From the NCBI RefSeq assembly GCF_040730185.1, contig NZ_CP160402.1:3906001-3970000 (forward strand): a stretch of DNA of 64,000 bases. Reading direction: 5' to 3'. Source of the DNA: Streptomyces sp. Je 1-332. Its GTDB lineage: Bacteria > Actinomycetota > Actinomycetes > Streptomycetales > Streptomycetaceae. Below the pieces are notes generated by a model. It did no database searches. It was not told the DNA's origin and saw only the letters and a program-made list of their open reading frames with translations. Every line of letters starts with the position of its first letter. Position 1 is the stretch's first letter. Positions 1 through 8,854 of this stretch are shown in pieces. A program made the position numbers and the translations under genes.

Positions 1-19
1 CCCCAGCGGGAGGTGGCGT

Positions 20-229
20 ATGACGGCTTCGGCGGCGTCCGCACGGCACGAGATACGCGCTCTGCTGCGCGCCCACCTCTCCGCGGCGACCAGCTATCGC
101 CACGTGACCCGGCACTGCCCGATCTGCCACCGCCTCGAGCGGCTCGCCCTGGAGGCCCCGTCCGCCGCCCAGAGTGGCTGCGAGGGCGGCTGCGAGGCGA
201 GCGAGGACGAAAGTCCCCCCGACGCATGA
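20..229 (+). CDS. Small Cys/His-containing protein, probably DUF6274
   Basis: Encodes 69 residues. I recognise it as the small conserved Streptomyces protein found next to bldC, probably the family called DUF6274; no function is known to me. The visible motif is a central His-Cys-Pro-Ile-Cys-His stretch (around residues 32-37), which could bind a metal, followed by two further cysteines near residues 54 and 58. The ATG is preceded by GGAGG six bases upstream, which decides the start over the ATG at 13 in another frame. There is no signal peptide or membrane segment. It is convergent with bldC. Confident that it is a gene, not about what it does. Confidence 0.7.
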   Translation: MTASAASARHEIRALLRAHLSAATSYRHVTRHCPICHRLERLALEAPSAAQSGCEGGCEASEDESPPDA

Positions 230-435
230 CCAAAGCCGACCCGCGACCCACCTCCGGGGTGGGAGGCTGAACTCGTGGGCGCGGAACGCGATTCCGGCGG
301 CTTCTCTAGCCCAGCGACATCGGCGGCAACAAGAGTGTCGTCGTGTGACGGGTGTCACCGAAGGACTTTTTGAAACCCCGGAACTTACACCCGTCCTACA
401 ACAGGTCAATTTAATATGTGCAATTGCACCATCGG

Positions 436-500
436 GAGAGGCTCCCCCCAAGAGACGGGAGAGGCGCCTCCCAGAGAGTGGAGAGGCTCCCCCCAGAGAC
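436..500. repeat. Three imperfect tandem copies of a 21-23 bp unit
   Basis: Units at 436-456, 457-479 and 480-500 share the core GAGAGGCTCCCC. Each unit can also fold locally because GAGG is followed by CCTC or CTCC. Function unknown; lies downstream of bldC. Confidence 0.6.
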
Positions 501-547
501 CAACAAGCCCGCTCACAGCTGCGCTCACCAGTGCCTTCGGAGCGCAC

Positions 548-587
548 AAAAAAGATCGCGCTGGACCCGGCGGAGTCCAGCGCGATC
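548..587 (-). terminator. Intrinsic terminator of bldC
   Basis: A perfect 13-bp stem (554-566 pairs with 575-587, core GATCGCGCTGGAC) with an 8-nt loop. On the plus strand it is preceded by six A, so on the minus strand the hairpin is followed by six U. It lies about 165 bases past the bldC stop codon. Confidence 0.8.
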
Positions 588-752
588 GAGACGACTCACC
601 CATGAGGCTCAGGCGTGGGGCCCGTTGGGGCGGGACCCGCGTCGTGTGGAGCTAGAGGTCGGACGTTGCGGACGGGTTGGGGGACCCGGCAGCGGTCGTG
701 CTCTTCGTCCGAGTACTGCGGTTACTGCGGATTACTGCGGTTTTGCGGTAGA

Positions 753-959
753 TCAGGCCTCGCTGCGCTGCTGCGGGATACCCGCGAGCAGTGCGCGGAC
801 CTCGGCCTCGCGGTAACGGCGATGCCCGCCGAGCGTGCGAATCGACGTGAGCTTGCCAGCCTTGGCCCAGCGCGTCACCGTCTTCGGGTCGACGCGGAAC
901 ATCGTGGCAACCTCAGCCGGGGTCAGCAGCGGCTCGGCATCAGGGGTGCGAGCGGTCAT
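753..959 (-). CDS. bldC: Developmental regulator BldC (MerR-like DNA-binding protein)
   Basis: A 68-residue protein that is essentially a single winged-helix DNA-binding domain of the MerR type, with no effector domain. The helix-turn-helix runs from about residue 12 to 35 (LTPAEVATMFRVDPKTVTRW) and the wing contains GGHRRYRE. In Streptomyces BldC binds head to tail on direct repeats and holds back the switch from vegetative growth to aerial hyphae and sporulation. Length and sequence match the family fully. GAGGAGG lies 8 bases before the ATG. It is transcribed alone, ending in the terminator at 548-587. A 7-bp inverted repeat (GAACCGA, 976-995) sits just upstream of its ribosome-binding site. 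Confidence 0.97.
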   Translation of the reverse strand: MTARTPDAEPLLTPAEVATMFRVDPKTVTRWAKAGKLTSIRTLGGHRRYREAEVRALLAGIPQQRSEA

Positions 960-1447
960 GAGCGGCCTCCTCGGAGAACCGAACCTTCTCGGTTCATTCC
1001 TCTAAATTCTGCACCTTGACCCGCGTTGCCCGAAATGGCGGACGCGGGTCGAGTCGGTTATAGGACGAACGGCTTGTCCTCGGCACTACAACTACACCAT
1101 CCGTCCAGCCACGTCGGCCAAACCGATGGAATTGCCCTCCCAGGTGTCTATCAGCGACGGAAGCCGATGGACCATGCCATAGCGGACAGTCACGCCACAG
1201 TGACGATCAGTCACAGAGCGATCAGGAGTCAACAGACCCCCCATAGCGTGCAATGCTGAGTATTCCGCCCTTACATGGACGGAAGGAGCCCTCCCCGGAC
1301 TCCTTGTCCTATTTTGGCACGAGGAGGGGTGATGGGCGCAAGGGCCCAGTAAGTGCGGTCCGTCACGCTTGACACAAAAGCCCGGATCGGGACCTACGTC
1401 CCGTGTAGGCGCCGCGTAGGGATGACCCACCGGCAGCCTGTTGACGC
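960..1447. promoter_or_regulatory. Long bldC upstream region
   Basis: 488 bases between bldC and the next minus-strand gene with no credible coding frame. It contains the inverted repeat GAACCGA-ACCTTC-TCGGTTC (976-995) in the bldC leader and a cluster of GTGAC/GTCAC half sites around 1190-1215. Near 1388-1409 are short palindromes built on CCTAC/GTAGG. Such length suits a regulated developmental promoter; the exact start site is not visible. Confidence 0.5.
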
Positions 1448-2326
1448 TCAGTTCGAGAACTGTCGGCCCCGGACCGCCCTCCATCGCTCCATGAGCCTCG
1501 CATACGCCTCGCCGGCACCCGCGCCGTCGCCGTTGCGCAGCGCCTCGATTCCCTCCGCCACGTCCGCCGCCGAGTGGTCCTCGTCGAGCTGCTCCTCGGA
1601 CAGCGCGTGCACGAGCCCGCCGTAGTCGAGCTCGACCAGGGAGCGCGGATGGAACTCCTCCAGCCACCGGCCCACGTCCGTGAGCCCCTCCACGAGCGGC
1701 CCGTCGTCCAGGGTGGCCCGCAGCGTCCTGAGCCCGCGGGCCACGCGGCGCCGCGCCTGCACCATCGGCGTCCGGTAGCGCAGCACGGGCGCGCAGGCCG
1801 CCGCGTCGGCTTCCTCGGTGCCATCGCCCCGCTTCTCGTACCCCTTCTCGAACTGCCGTTCCTCGTCCGAGACGAGCACGAACCAGTTCAGCGGCACCTG
1901 CCACGTCGACGTACGGATCCAGGGGCGCGCGTCGGGGTTCCTTGCGAGCCACTGCTCGTAGTCCGCGGCCGTCTGGCGGCGCAGCACCGGCGGCAGGACC
2001 GCGTCGAGGACCGGCGTCGGCAGCTGCCCCGGCAACTCCCCCAGAGCCTGCCAGCCGCGCAGCCGGGTGCGCCAAGGGCAGACGCACACCACTCCGTCGG
2101 CCTCCACCACGAACGCGTCGCTGCTCTCGTGCACCGGGACGGGCACCGGCGGCGTGGGCAGCAAGTCCGCCAGGGAGCGCCTCAGTTCGTCCTGGTACGA
2201 GGGGCGGTCGGCGCGACGCGCGTAGCGCGCCCAGTGGCCGCGCTCGGGCTCCGGGAAAGCGGCGAGAGGCTCATAGACGCGCAAGTAGGACGCGTAGGGG
2301 ACGACCAACGAAGACACCTTGGGCAC
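1448..2326 (-). CDS. Conserved Streptomyces protein of unknown function
   Basis: 292 residues, cytoplasmic by appearance, without signal peptide or transmembrane segment. I recognise it only as the conserved gene that sits between bldC and vdh in Streptomyces; no domain is obvious. It is rich in Trp, Tyr and acidic residues, with a middle part DYEQWLARNPDARPW and a helical, acidic C-terminus (roughly 235-292). I chose the GTG at 2326 because GGGAGG lies 8 bases upstream; a longer frame extends to 2440 but its extra residues look non-coding. It is divergent from vdh, sharing a 209-base promoter region. Confidence 0.75.
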   Translation of the reverse strand: MPKVSSLVVPYASYLRVYEPLAAFPEPERGHWARYARRADRPSYQDELRRSLADLLPTPPVPVPVHESSDAFVVEADGVVCVCPWRTRLRGWQALGELPGQLPTPVLDAVLPPVLRRQTAADYEQWLARNPDARPWIRTSTWQVPLNWFVLVSDEERQFEKGYEKRGDGTEEADAAACAPVLRYRTPMVQARRRVARGLRTLRATLDDGPLVEGLTDVGRWLEEFHPRSLVELDYGGLVHALSEEQLDEDHSAADVAEGIEALRNGDGAGAGEAYARLMERWRAVRGRQFSN

Positions 2327-2535
2327 GGCTGCTCCCTCCCCCGCGTACCGGCTGGAAAACACTGCAAATCGTGCCATGGCCGAACTCAGCCGTCCTTCTA
2401 GTGCGCCAGGAGAGGGTGATCCTCGGCACTGCGCGGCCACCGGGTTCTCACAGGCTCTAGTCTCATGCCCATCGGACCCCCGCCACCCGCACGGGAGCCC
2501 GCCCCACCGCCGCCACTTGACCGGGAGTCACCACA
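2327..2535. promoter_or_regulatory. Divergent promoter region of vdh
   Basis: Separates the minus-strand 292-residue gene from vdh. A TAGTCT hexamer at 2458-2463 could serve as the -10 of vdh, about 70 bases before its GTG. No clear operator is visible. Confidence 0.35.
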
Positions 2536-3618
2536 GTGACCGAAGCAGACAACGGCGTCCTGCACACCCTGTTCCACTCGGAGCAGGGAGGCCATGAGCA
2601 AGTAGTGCTCTGCCAGGACCGTGCCAGCGGCCTCAAGGCCGTCATCGCCATCCACTCCACCGCCCTGGGCCCCGCCCTCGGCGGCACCCGCTTCTATCCG
2701 TACGCGAGCGAGGAAGCGGCCGTCGCGGACGCGCTGAACCTCGCGCGCGGGATGTCGTACAAGAACGCCATGGCCGGTCTCGACCACGGCGGCGGCAAGG
2801 CCGTGATCATCGGCGACCCGGAGCGGATCAAGAGCGAGGAGCTGCTCCTCGCCTACGGCCGCTTCGTGGCTTCGCTCGGCGGCCGCTACGTGACCGCGTG
2901 CGACGTCGGTACGTACGTCGCGGACATGGACGTCGTCGCACGCGAGTGCCGCTGGACGACCGGACGCTCCCCGGAGAACGGCGGCGCCGGCGACTCCTCC
3001 GTGCTCACCGCCTACGGCGTCTTCCAGGGCATGCGCGCCTCCGCCATGCACCTGTGGGACGTCTCGACGCTGCGCGGCCGCAAGGTCGGTGTCGCGGGCG
3101 TCGGCAAGGTCGGCCACCACCTCGTGGAGCACCTCCTGGAGGACGGCGCCGAGGTCGTGATCACCGATGTGCGCGAGGAGTCCGTGAACCGGATCATCCA
3201 CAAGCACCCCTCCGTGACGGCAGTCGCCGACACCGAGGCGCTGATCCGGGTCGAGGGCCTCGACGTGTACGCCCCCTGCGCGCTGGGCGGCGCCCTGAAC
3301 GACGCCTCCGTGCCGGTGCTCACCGCGAAGGTGGTCTGCGGCGCGGCCAACAACCAGCTCGAACACCCCGGTGTGGAGAAGGACCTCGCCGACCGCGGGA
3401 TCCTCTACGCGCCCGACTACGTGGTGAACGCCGGCGGCGTGATCCAGGTCGCCGACGAGCTGCACGGCTTCGACTTCGACCGGTGCAAGGCGAAGGCGTC
3501 GAAGATCTTCGACACCACTTTTGCCATATTCGCTCGTGCGAAGGAAGACGGCATTCCGCCGGCCGCGGCGGCCGACAGGATCGCCGAGCAGCGAATGGCG
3601 GAGGCCCGCCTCCGCTGA
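2536..3618 (+). CDS. vdh: Valine (branched-chain amino acid) dehydrogenase
   Basis: 360 residues, the usual length. NAD-dependent oxidative deamination of valine, leucine and isoleucine to 2-oxo acids, the first step of catabolism that in Streptomyces also feeds acyl-CoA precursors of macrolides. The Glu/Leu/Phe/Val dehydrogenase fold is clear: the N-terminal catalytic domain carries GGTRF (49-53), the substrate lysine in SYKNAMAG (K76) and the catalytic lysine in HGGGKAV (K88); the C-terminal Rossmann domain has [12 protein letters not shown] (about 185-196). The start is GTG. Leucine dehydrogenase is the alternative name; the bldC-linked location points to the characterised Streptomyces vdh. 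Confidence 0.93.
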   Translation: MTEADNGVLHTLFHSEQGGHEQVVLCQDRASGLKAVIAIHSTALGPALGGTRFYPYASEEAAVADALNLARGMSYKNAMAGLDHGGGKAVIIGDPERIKSEELLLAYGRFVASLGGRYVTACDVGTYVADMDVVARECRWTTGRSPENGGAGDSSVLTAYGVFQGMRASAMHLWDVSTLRGRKVGVAGVGKVGHHLVEHLLEDGAEVVITDVREESVNRIIHKHPSVTAVADTEALIRVEGLDVYAPCALGGALNDASVPVLTAKVVCGAANNQLEHPGVEKDLADRGILYAPDYVVNAGGVIQVADELHGFDFDRCKAKASKIFDTTFAIFARAKEDGIPPAAAADRIAEQRMAEARLR

Positions 3619-3908
3619 CCTTTCGGGCGCCGTGAAAGGGCCCCGCCGACGTGCGCGGGAGACAAGACTCACCCCCGTCGGCGGGTCGCCCGGCAAGAAG
3701 AGGTTAAAATCGCAGTTGACCAGCGAGGACAGGGCTCCTCGCGGGTTCTGCGCCGAGGCGCGTCCTGCGGGCGACGTACCGTATGGCCGCAGGAGCAGGT
3801 ACCGTGGAAGCCCTACGGACCGGCCTCTCCATGGAGAGCCCGTTCCTGATCATGAACGCGTGTCAAGACTCTGGGGTCACCAAGCCCCATATCCGAGGGG
3901 GTCGAGCC

Positions 3909-4166
3909 ATGGGGCGCGGCCGGGCAAAGGCCAAGCAGACGAAGGTCGCCCGCCAGCTGAAGTACAGCAGCGGCGGGACTGACCTCTCGCGTCTGGCCAA
4001 TGAGCTGGGCGCTTCGACTTCGCAACAGCCGCCGAATGGCGAGCCGTTCGAGGACGACGACGAGGAAGACGACCCGTACGCCCAGTACGCGGATCTGTAT
4101 AACGACGACGAGGACGAGGACTCCACCGACGAGTCCGGTCCTTCGTCGCAGCGCCGCGGCGCTTGA
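3909..4166 (+). CDS. DUF3073 family small acidic protein
   Basis: 85 residues. The N-terminus MGRGRAKAKQTKVARQLKY is strongly basic and typical of DUF3073, a family confined to Actinobacteria with no known function; the rest is very acidic, with runs such as EDDDEEDD and DDEDEDS, and ends SSQRRGA. The split charge (basic head, acidic tail) suggests nucleic-acid or protein binding, but that is inference. ATG chosen because the family begins exactly here; an upstream in-frame ATG at 3783 would add 42 unlikely residues. A strong terminator follows at 4223-4260. Confidence 0.9.
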   Translation: MGRGRAKAKQTKVARQLKYSSGGTDLSRLANELGASTSQQPPNGEPFEDDDEEDDPYAQYADLYNDDEDEDSTDESGPSSQRRGA

Positions 4167-4222
4167 CCTCGTTGCATTCGCAGCACCTGCAGTATTCGCA
4201 GTTCTCGTAGCAACTGCACCTC

Positions 4223-4260
4223 ACCCGGTCCGGGGTGGTCACCACGCCGGACCGGGTTTT
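4223..4260 (+). terminator. Terminator after the DUF3073 gene
   Basis: Perfect 11-bp stem ACCCGGTCCGG (4223-4233) with CCGGACCGGGT (4247-4257), 13-nt loop, then TTTT. It lies between the converging DUF3073 and purM genes and probably serves the former. Confidence 0.8.
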
Positions 4261-4316
4261 GTGCTGCTCGGAGGAGCGCCGCACGGGCGCTCTCACCGGC
4301 CTACTTGGCGGCGCAT

Positions 4317-5417
4317 TTAATTTGAATACGTACCGATCAGCGCCGCGCCCTCGGCGTGGTCGCCCCGCTCAGTGATCTCACCGGCGATCCAGGCGTCCAC
4401 ACCGCGGTCCGCGAGGGTCGCGAGGGCCGCGTCGGCGGACTCCTCGGGGACGATCGCCATCATGCCGACGCCCATGTTCAGCGTCTTCTCCAGCTCCAGG
4501 CGCTCGACCTGACCGGCCTTGCCGACGAGGTCGAAGACCGCGCCGGGCGTCCACGTCTCGCGGTCGACGATCGCGTGCAGACCGTCCGGGATGACCCGGC
4601 CCAGGTTCGCCGCGAGGCCGCCGCCCGTGATGTGGCTGAAGGCGTGGACGTCCGTGGTGCGGGTGAGCGCCAGGCAGTCCAGGGAGTAGATCTTGGTGGG
4701 CTCCAGGAGCTCCTCGCCGAGCGTGCGGCCGAACTCCTCGACCTGGCGGTCCAGGGACCAGCCCGCGCGGTCGAAGACCACATGCCGGACGAGCGAGTAC
4801 CCGTTCGAGTGAAGGCCGGAGGCCGCCATGGCGATGACCGCGTCACCCTTACGGATGCGATCGGGGCCAAGGACACGGTCGGCCTCGACCGCGCCGGTGC
4901 CGGCGCCCGCGACGTCGAAGTCGTCCGGGCCGAGCAGGCCCGGGTGCTCGGCGGTCTCGCCGCCGATGAGGGCGCAGCCCGCGAGCACACAGCCTTCGGC
5001 GATGCCCTTCACGATGGCCGCGACACGCTCGGGGTGGACCTTGCCGACACAGATGTAGTCGGTCATGAAGAGCGGCTCGGCGCCGCACACCACGATGTCG
5101 TCCATGACCATGGCGACCAGGTCGTGCCCGATGGTGTCGTACACGCCGAGCTGGCGGGCGATGTCGACCTTCGTGCCGACGCCGTCGGTGGCGGAGGCGA
5201 GCAGGGGGCGCTCGAAGCGCTTGAGGGCGGAGGCGTCGAAGAGTCCGGCGAAGCCGCCGAGGCCGCCAAGGCCCTCTGTTTCAGCGCGCTTCGTCTTCTT
5301 CACCCACTCCTTCATCAGCTCGACGGCGCGGTCTCCCGCGTCGATGTCGACGCCTGCGGAGGCGTAGCTGGCACCGGTGCCCGTGTGCGGAGCACGCTCA
5401 AAAGACTCAGAAGGCAT
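4317..5417 (-). CDS. purM: Phosphoribosylformylglycinamidine cyclo-ligase (AIR synthetase)
   Basis: 366 residues. Converts FGAM and ATP to aminoimidazole ribonucleotide, the fifth step of purine synthesis. PurM-type ATP-grasp-like fold markers are present: the N-terminal SYASAGVDIDAGD motif, the conserved LLASATDGVGTKVDIA segment, DDIVVCGAEPLFMTDYI, and the Gly-rich HITGGGLAANLGR near the C-terminal domain. Length is normal for the actinobacterial enzyme. It lies 37 bases after purF in the same direction, so the two form an operon, and it converges with the DUF3073 gene. Confidence 0.96.
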   Translation of the reverse strand: MPSESFERAPHTGTGASYASAGVDIDAGDRAVELMKEWVKKTKRAETEGLGGLGGFAGLFDASALKRFERPLLASATDGVGTKVDIARQLGVYDTIGHDLVAMVMDDIVVCGAEPLFMTDYICVGKVHPERVAAIVKGIAEGCVLAGCALIGGETAEHPGLLGPDDFDVAGAGTGAVEADRVLGPDRIRKGDAVIAMAASGLHSNGYSLVRHVVFDRAGWSLDRQVEEFGRTLGEELLEPTKIYSLDCLALTRTTDVHAFSHITGGGLAANLGRVIPDGLHAIVDRETWTPGAVFDLVGKAGQVERLELEKTLNMGVGMMAIVPEESADAALATLADRGVDAWIAGEITERGDHAEGAALIGTYSN

Positions 5418-5454
5418 GGGGGATGAGAGCTTTCGTGTCGTTACTACGGGTGGC

Positions 5455-6981
5455 TTACGGGCGACGGATCGCGTCGGCCGCTGCCGTGGACGCCGGACCG
5501 GCGGCCAGCTCCGTCTCCAGGAGCTGCTTGCCGAGCAGCTCGGGGTCGGGGAGGTCCATCGGGTACACGCCGTCGAAGCAGGCGCGGCAGAGGTTCGGCT
5601 TGTCGATGGTCGTGGCCTCGATCATGCCGTCGATGGAGATGTACGAGAGCGAGTCGGCGCCCATGGACTTGGCGATCTCGTCGATCGTCATGCCGTTGGC
5701 GATGAGCTCGGCGCGGGTCGCGAAGTCGATGCCGAAGAAGCAGGGCCACTTCACGGGCGGCGAGGAGATCCGGATGTGGATCTCGGCGGCGCCGGCCTCG
5801 CGGAGCATCTTGACCAGGGCGCGCTGGGTGTTGCCGCGGACGATCGAGTCGTCGACGACGACCAGACGCTTGCCCTTGATGACTTCCTTCAAGGGGTTCA
5901 GCTTGAGACGAATGCCGAGCTGGCGGATCGTCTGCGAGGGCTGGATGAAGGTCCGGCCCACATAGGCGTTCTTGACGAGGCCGACACCGAAGGGGATGCC
6001 GGAGGCTTCCGCGTAACCGACCGCGGCGGGTGTCCCGGACTCCGGCGTCGCTATGACGAGGTCGGCCTCGACCGGAGCTTCCTCGGCGAGTTTCCGGCCC
6101 ATCTCGACGCGCGAGAGATAGACGTTCCGGCCGGCGATGTCGGTGTCGGGGCGCGCCAGGTAGACGTACTCGAAGACACAGCCCTTGGGCTTCGCTTCCG
6201 CGAATCGGGACGTTCGCAGTCCGTTCTCGTCGATCGCGATGAACTCACCGGGCTCGACCTCGCGGACGAAGCTGGCGCCGCAGATGTCGAGCGCCGCGGA
6301 CTCCGACGCGACGACCCAGCCGCGCTCCAGGCGGCCGAGGACCAGCGGGCGGATGCCCTGCGGGTCGCGGGCCGCGTACAGCGTGTGCTCGTTCATGAAG
6401 ACGAGGGAGAAGGCGCCCTGCACGTCCGGGAGGACCTTGGTGGCGGCTTCCTCGATGGTCATCGGCTTGCCGTCGTCGTCCACCTGGCCCGCGAGGAGAG
6501 CCGTCACCAGGTCGGTGTCGTTGGTCGCCGCGACCTGGGTCGCGCGGCCGTTCTCCTTGGGCAGGGCGGCCACGAGCTCGGCGAGCTGGGCCGTGTTGAC
6601 GAGGTTGCCGTTGTGCCCGAGCGCGATGGAGCCGTGCGCGGTGGCACGGAACGTCGGCTGGGCGTTCTCCCATACGGAGGCCCCGGTGGTCGAGTAGCGG
6701 GCGTGACCGACCGCGATATGACCCTGGAGCGAGCTGAGAGAGGTTTCGTCAAAGACCTGGGAAACGAGCCCCATGTCCTTGAAGACAAGGATCTGGGAGC
6801 CGTTGCTGACCGCGATTCCCGCGGACTCCTGGCCTCGATGCTGTAGGGCGTACAGCCCGAAGTAAGTGAGCTTGGCGACCTCTTCACCCGGAGCCCAGAC
6901 ACCGAAGACGCCGCAAGCGTCCTGGGGGCCCTTCTCGCCGGGGAGCAGATCATGATTGAGTCGACCGTCACCACGTGGCAC
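5455..6981 (-). CDS. purF: Amidophosphoribosyltransferase
   Basis: 508 residues from the GTG at 6981. Catalyses the committed step of purine synthesis, PRPP plus glutamine to phosphoribosylamine. It is made with a propeptide: Cys23 in DACGVFGVW is the expected N-terminal nucleophile of the class II glutaminase after processing. The glutaminase domain has LQHRGQESAG and LGHNGNLVN; the phosphoribosyltransferase domain has the PRPP motif VVVDDSIVRGNT. Cysteines in KWPCFFG and NLCRACFDG fit the Fe-S-containing type. The frame is open to 7065, but the family begins near 6981; the ribosome-binding site there is weak. Operon with purM. Confidence 0.94.
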   Translation of the reverse strand: MPRGDGRLNHDLLPGEKGPQDACGVFGVWAPGEEVAKLTYFGLYALQHRGQESAGIAVSNGSQILVFKDMGLVSQVFDETSLSSLQGHIAVGHARYSTTGASVWENAQPTFRATAHGSIALGHNGNLVNTAQLAELVAALPKENGRATQVAATNDTDLVTALLAGQVDDDGKPMTIEEAATKVLPDVQGAFSLVFMNEHTLYAARDPQGIRPLVLGRLERGWVVASESAALDICGASFVREVEPGEFIAIDENGLRTSRFAEAKPKGCVFEYVYLARPDTDIAGRNVYLSRVEMGRKLAEEAPVEADLVIATPESGTPAAVGYAEASGIPFGVGLVKNAYVGRTFIQPSQTIRQLGIRLKLNPLKEVIKGKRLVVVDDSIVRGNTQRALVKMLREAGAAEIHIRISSPPVKWPCFFGIDFATRAELIANGMTIDEIAKSMGADSLSYISIDGMIEATTIDKPNLCRACFDGVYPMDLPDPELLGKQLLETELAAGPASTAAADAIRRP

Positions 6982-7296
6982 GTCTTCGAGTGTAGGCGAG
7001 ATCGACCACTGGTCCGAATTGGGGATACGGGGCCTGTACGGAGCGTGATTACGGCCCTGACGCACCCCTGTGCGTACGGGGAGTACGAAGCCCGTGTGAA
7101 CAGATGAGCCGGAGCGTTGACGGGGGTGGCCGGAGCCCGTGAAGCTCCTGGTCCATGCCCCCGCAGTCCCTCGGTGACCCGTCGGTCACCCTTGTGGAGC
7201 GCCGCCACGTCGACCTGGTCCGTGTCGCGAGCGCGATCTGTCGCAGCGCTGTCTGAACTCACCCTCCGTCTTCCGTGCCTGTTCAGGAGCGCAGCC
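6982..7296. promoter_or_regulatory. Divergent promoter region, purF and sulfatase
   Basis: 315 bases without a gene. A clear inverted repeat GGTGACC-CGTC-GGTCACC lies at 7173-7190, 107 bases before the sulfatase ATG and 190 bases before the purF start, and looks like a regulator site. No obvious -35/-10 pair can be assigned with confidence. Confidence 0.45.
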
Positions 7297-8697
7297 ATGC
7301 CCTCGTACGAAAAGTCCCCTCTGTCCCGACGTGCCTTCACCGGCGCCGTGGGAGCCGGTGCCGCCGCCGCGGTGGGGCTGCCCGCCGCCGCCGAGGCCCG
7401 GGAACAGCCCTTCCGTGCCGCCCCGCGCCCGAGCGGCCGGCGGCCGAACATCCTGTTCATCCTGGGCGACGACCTGGGGTGGGCCGACCTCTCCTCCTAC
7501 GGGTCGCCGCACATCAAGACCCCGAACCTGGACCGCCTCGCGCGCCAGGGCGTGCGCTTCACCGATGCCTACGCCGGCTCCGCGACCTGCTCGCCGACCC
7601 GCTTCAGCCTCTACACCGGGCGCTTCCCCGGCCGCACGGAGGGCGGGCTCGCCGAGCCGATAGCGGACAGGTCCGTGGGCCTGGAGCCGACACATCCGAC
7701 GCTGGCCTCGCTGCTGCGGGACGCGGGTTACGCGACCGCGCTCATCGGCAAGTGGCACGCGGGCTACCTGCCGGACTACTCACCGACCAGATCGGGCTGG
7801 GACGAGTTCTTCGGGAACTTCGGCGGGGCCCTGGAGTACTACTCGAAGCTGGGGCTCGGCGGTGAGTACGACCTCTACGAGGGCGACGCCGCGTACAAGG
7901 ACCTGCGTTATTACACGCGCATCCTGACCGAGCGGGCGAGCGAGTACGTGCGGCGGGACCACGGCGCCAAGCCCTGGCTGCTCAACCTGAACTTCACCAC
8001 CCCGCACTGGCCGTGGATCGCCGACGGCGACAAGGAGGAGAGCGCCGAGATCGTACGGAGGATCAAGGCGGGCGAGAAGGGTGCGCTCTGGCATCGGGAC
8101 GGAGGCTCCGTCGAGAAGTACACGGAGATGGTGCAGGACCTGGACCGGTCGGTCGGTGAGGTCTTCAAGGCCCTGAAGAAGTCCGGTCAGGAGCGGGACA
8201 CCCTGGTCTTCTTCGCCTCCGACAACGGCGGCGAGCGCTTCTCGTACAACTGGCCCCTGTCGGGCAACAAGGCCTCGCTGCAGGAGGGCGGCATCCGGGT
8301 GCCGACCATCGTGCGGTGGCCCGCGCGGATCGACGGCGGGCAGGTCAGCCACGAGCCCGTGTTCACCCCGGACTGGACGGCCACGCTCCTGGAGATCGGC
8401 GGGGCCAGGCCCAGCCCCGCGTACCTGCTGGACGGGACCAGCCTCGCGCCCTACCTCCTCAAGGGTGAGGAGCTCGCGGAGCGGGAGCTGTTCTGGCGCG
8501 TGCGCGGGGAACGGGCCCTGCGGCGCGGGGACTGGAAGTACTACCGGGGCAAGGGCGGCGAGGACCAGCTCTTCGACCTCGCGTCGGATCAGCGCGAGCA
8601 GGCCGACCTGGCGGCGCGCGAGCCGCGGCTCCTTGCCGAGCTGAAGGCGGCCTGGGAGAAGACAAACAAGGGGCTGCTTCCGTACCCGGCCGCCTGA
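7297..8697 (+). CDS. Tat-exported arylsulfatase family protein
   Basis: 466 residues. Hydrolyses sulfate esters outside the membrane; the substrate cannot be told. A twin-arginine signal (SRRAF, residues 10-14) is followed by an Ala-rich hydrophobic segment ending in AAAEA, so it is exported folded. The mature part is a full alkaline-phosphatase-superfamily sulfatase: metal-binding GDDLGWAD (57-64), the formylglycine signature CSPTR (98-102), the GKWHAG motif, and DNGGE near residue 308. Cys98 requires conversion by a formylglycine-generating enzyme encoded elsewhere. GGAG precedes the ATG. An upstream in-frame ATG at 7117 was rejected since it would bury the Tat signal. Confidence 0.92.
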   Translation: MPSYEKSPLSRRAFTGAVGAGAAAAVGLPAAAEAREQPFRAAPRPSGRRPNILFILGDDLGWADLSSYGSPHIKTPNLDRLARQGVRFTDAYAGSATCSPTRFSLYTGRFPGRTEGGLAEPIADRSVGLEPTHPTLASLLRDAGYATALIGKWHAGYLPDYSPTRSGWDEFFGNFGGALEYYSKLGLGGEYDLYEGDAAYKDLRYYTRILTERASEYVRRDHGAKPWLLNLNFTTPHWPWIADGDKEESAEIVRRIKAGEKGALWHRDGGSVEKYTEMVQDLDRSVGEVFKALKKSGQERDTLVFFASDNGGERFSYNWPLSGNKASLQEGGIRVPTIVRWPARIDGGQVSHEPVFTPDWTATLLEIGGARPSPAYLLDGTSLAPYLLKGEELAERELFWRVRGERALRRGDWKYYRGKGGEDQLFDLASDQREQADLAAREPRLLAELKAAWEKTNKGLLPYPAA

Positions 8698-8854
8698 CAC
8701 CGCTGTCCGGGACGAGCCGCCGCCTGAACTGAGCCTTAAGCGCGGCTCAAGAAGCCCTCCGAGGGGTTCGCGCGGGCCCGAGTGATCGCTAGCGTGCCTG
8801 GCACGCACCCGAGTTGATCTTCGGCCCGCGCGCTCCCCCACTCGGAAGGTCCCC

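Larger units (their letters stand above)
230..752. other. Gene-free interval between the small ORF and bldC
   Basis: 523 bases without a credible gene. It holds a short imperfect tandem repeat (436-500), a strong hairpin with an A-run that is a terminator for bldC on the minus strand (548-587), and a local triple repeat of the 8-mer TACTGCGG around 714-743. Open frames here have poor Streptomyces codon bias. Confidence 0.6.

Noticed and set aside
230..752. Additional gene upstream of bldC
   Set aside because: Open frames here have mixed third-position use and start without a ribosome-binding site; repeats account for most openness.
5377..6846. 489-residue open frame on the plus strand
   Set aside because: Antisense to purF and purM. 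Shadow of purine gene codon bias.
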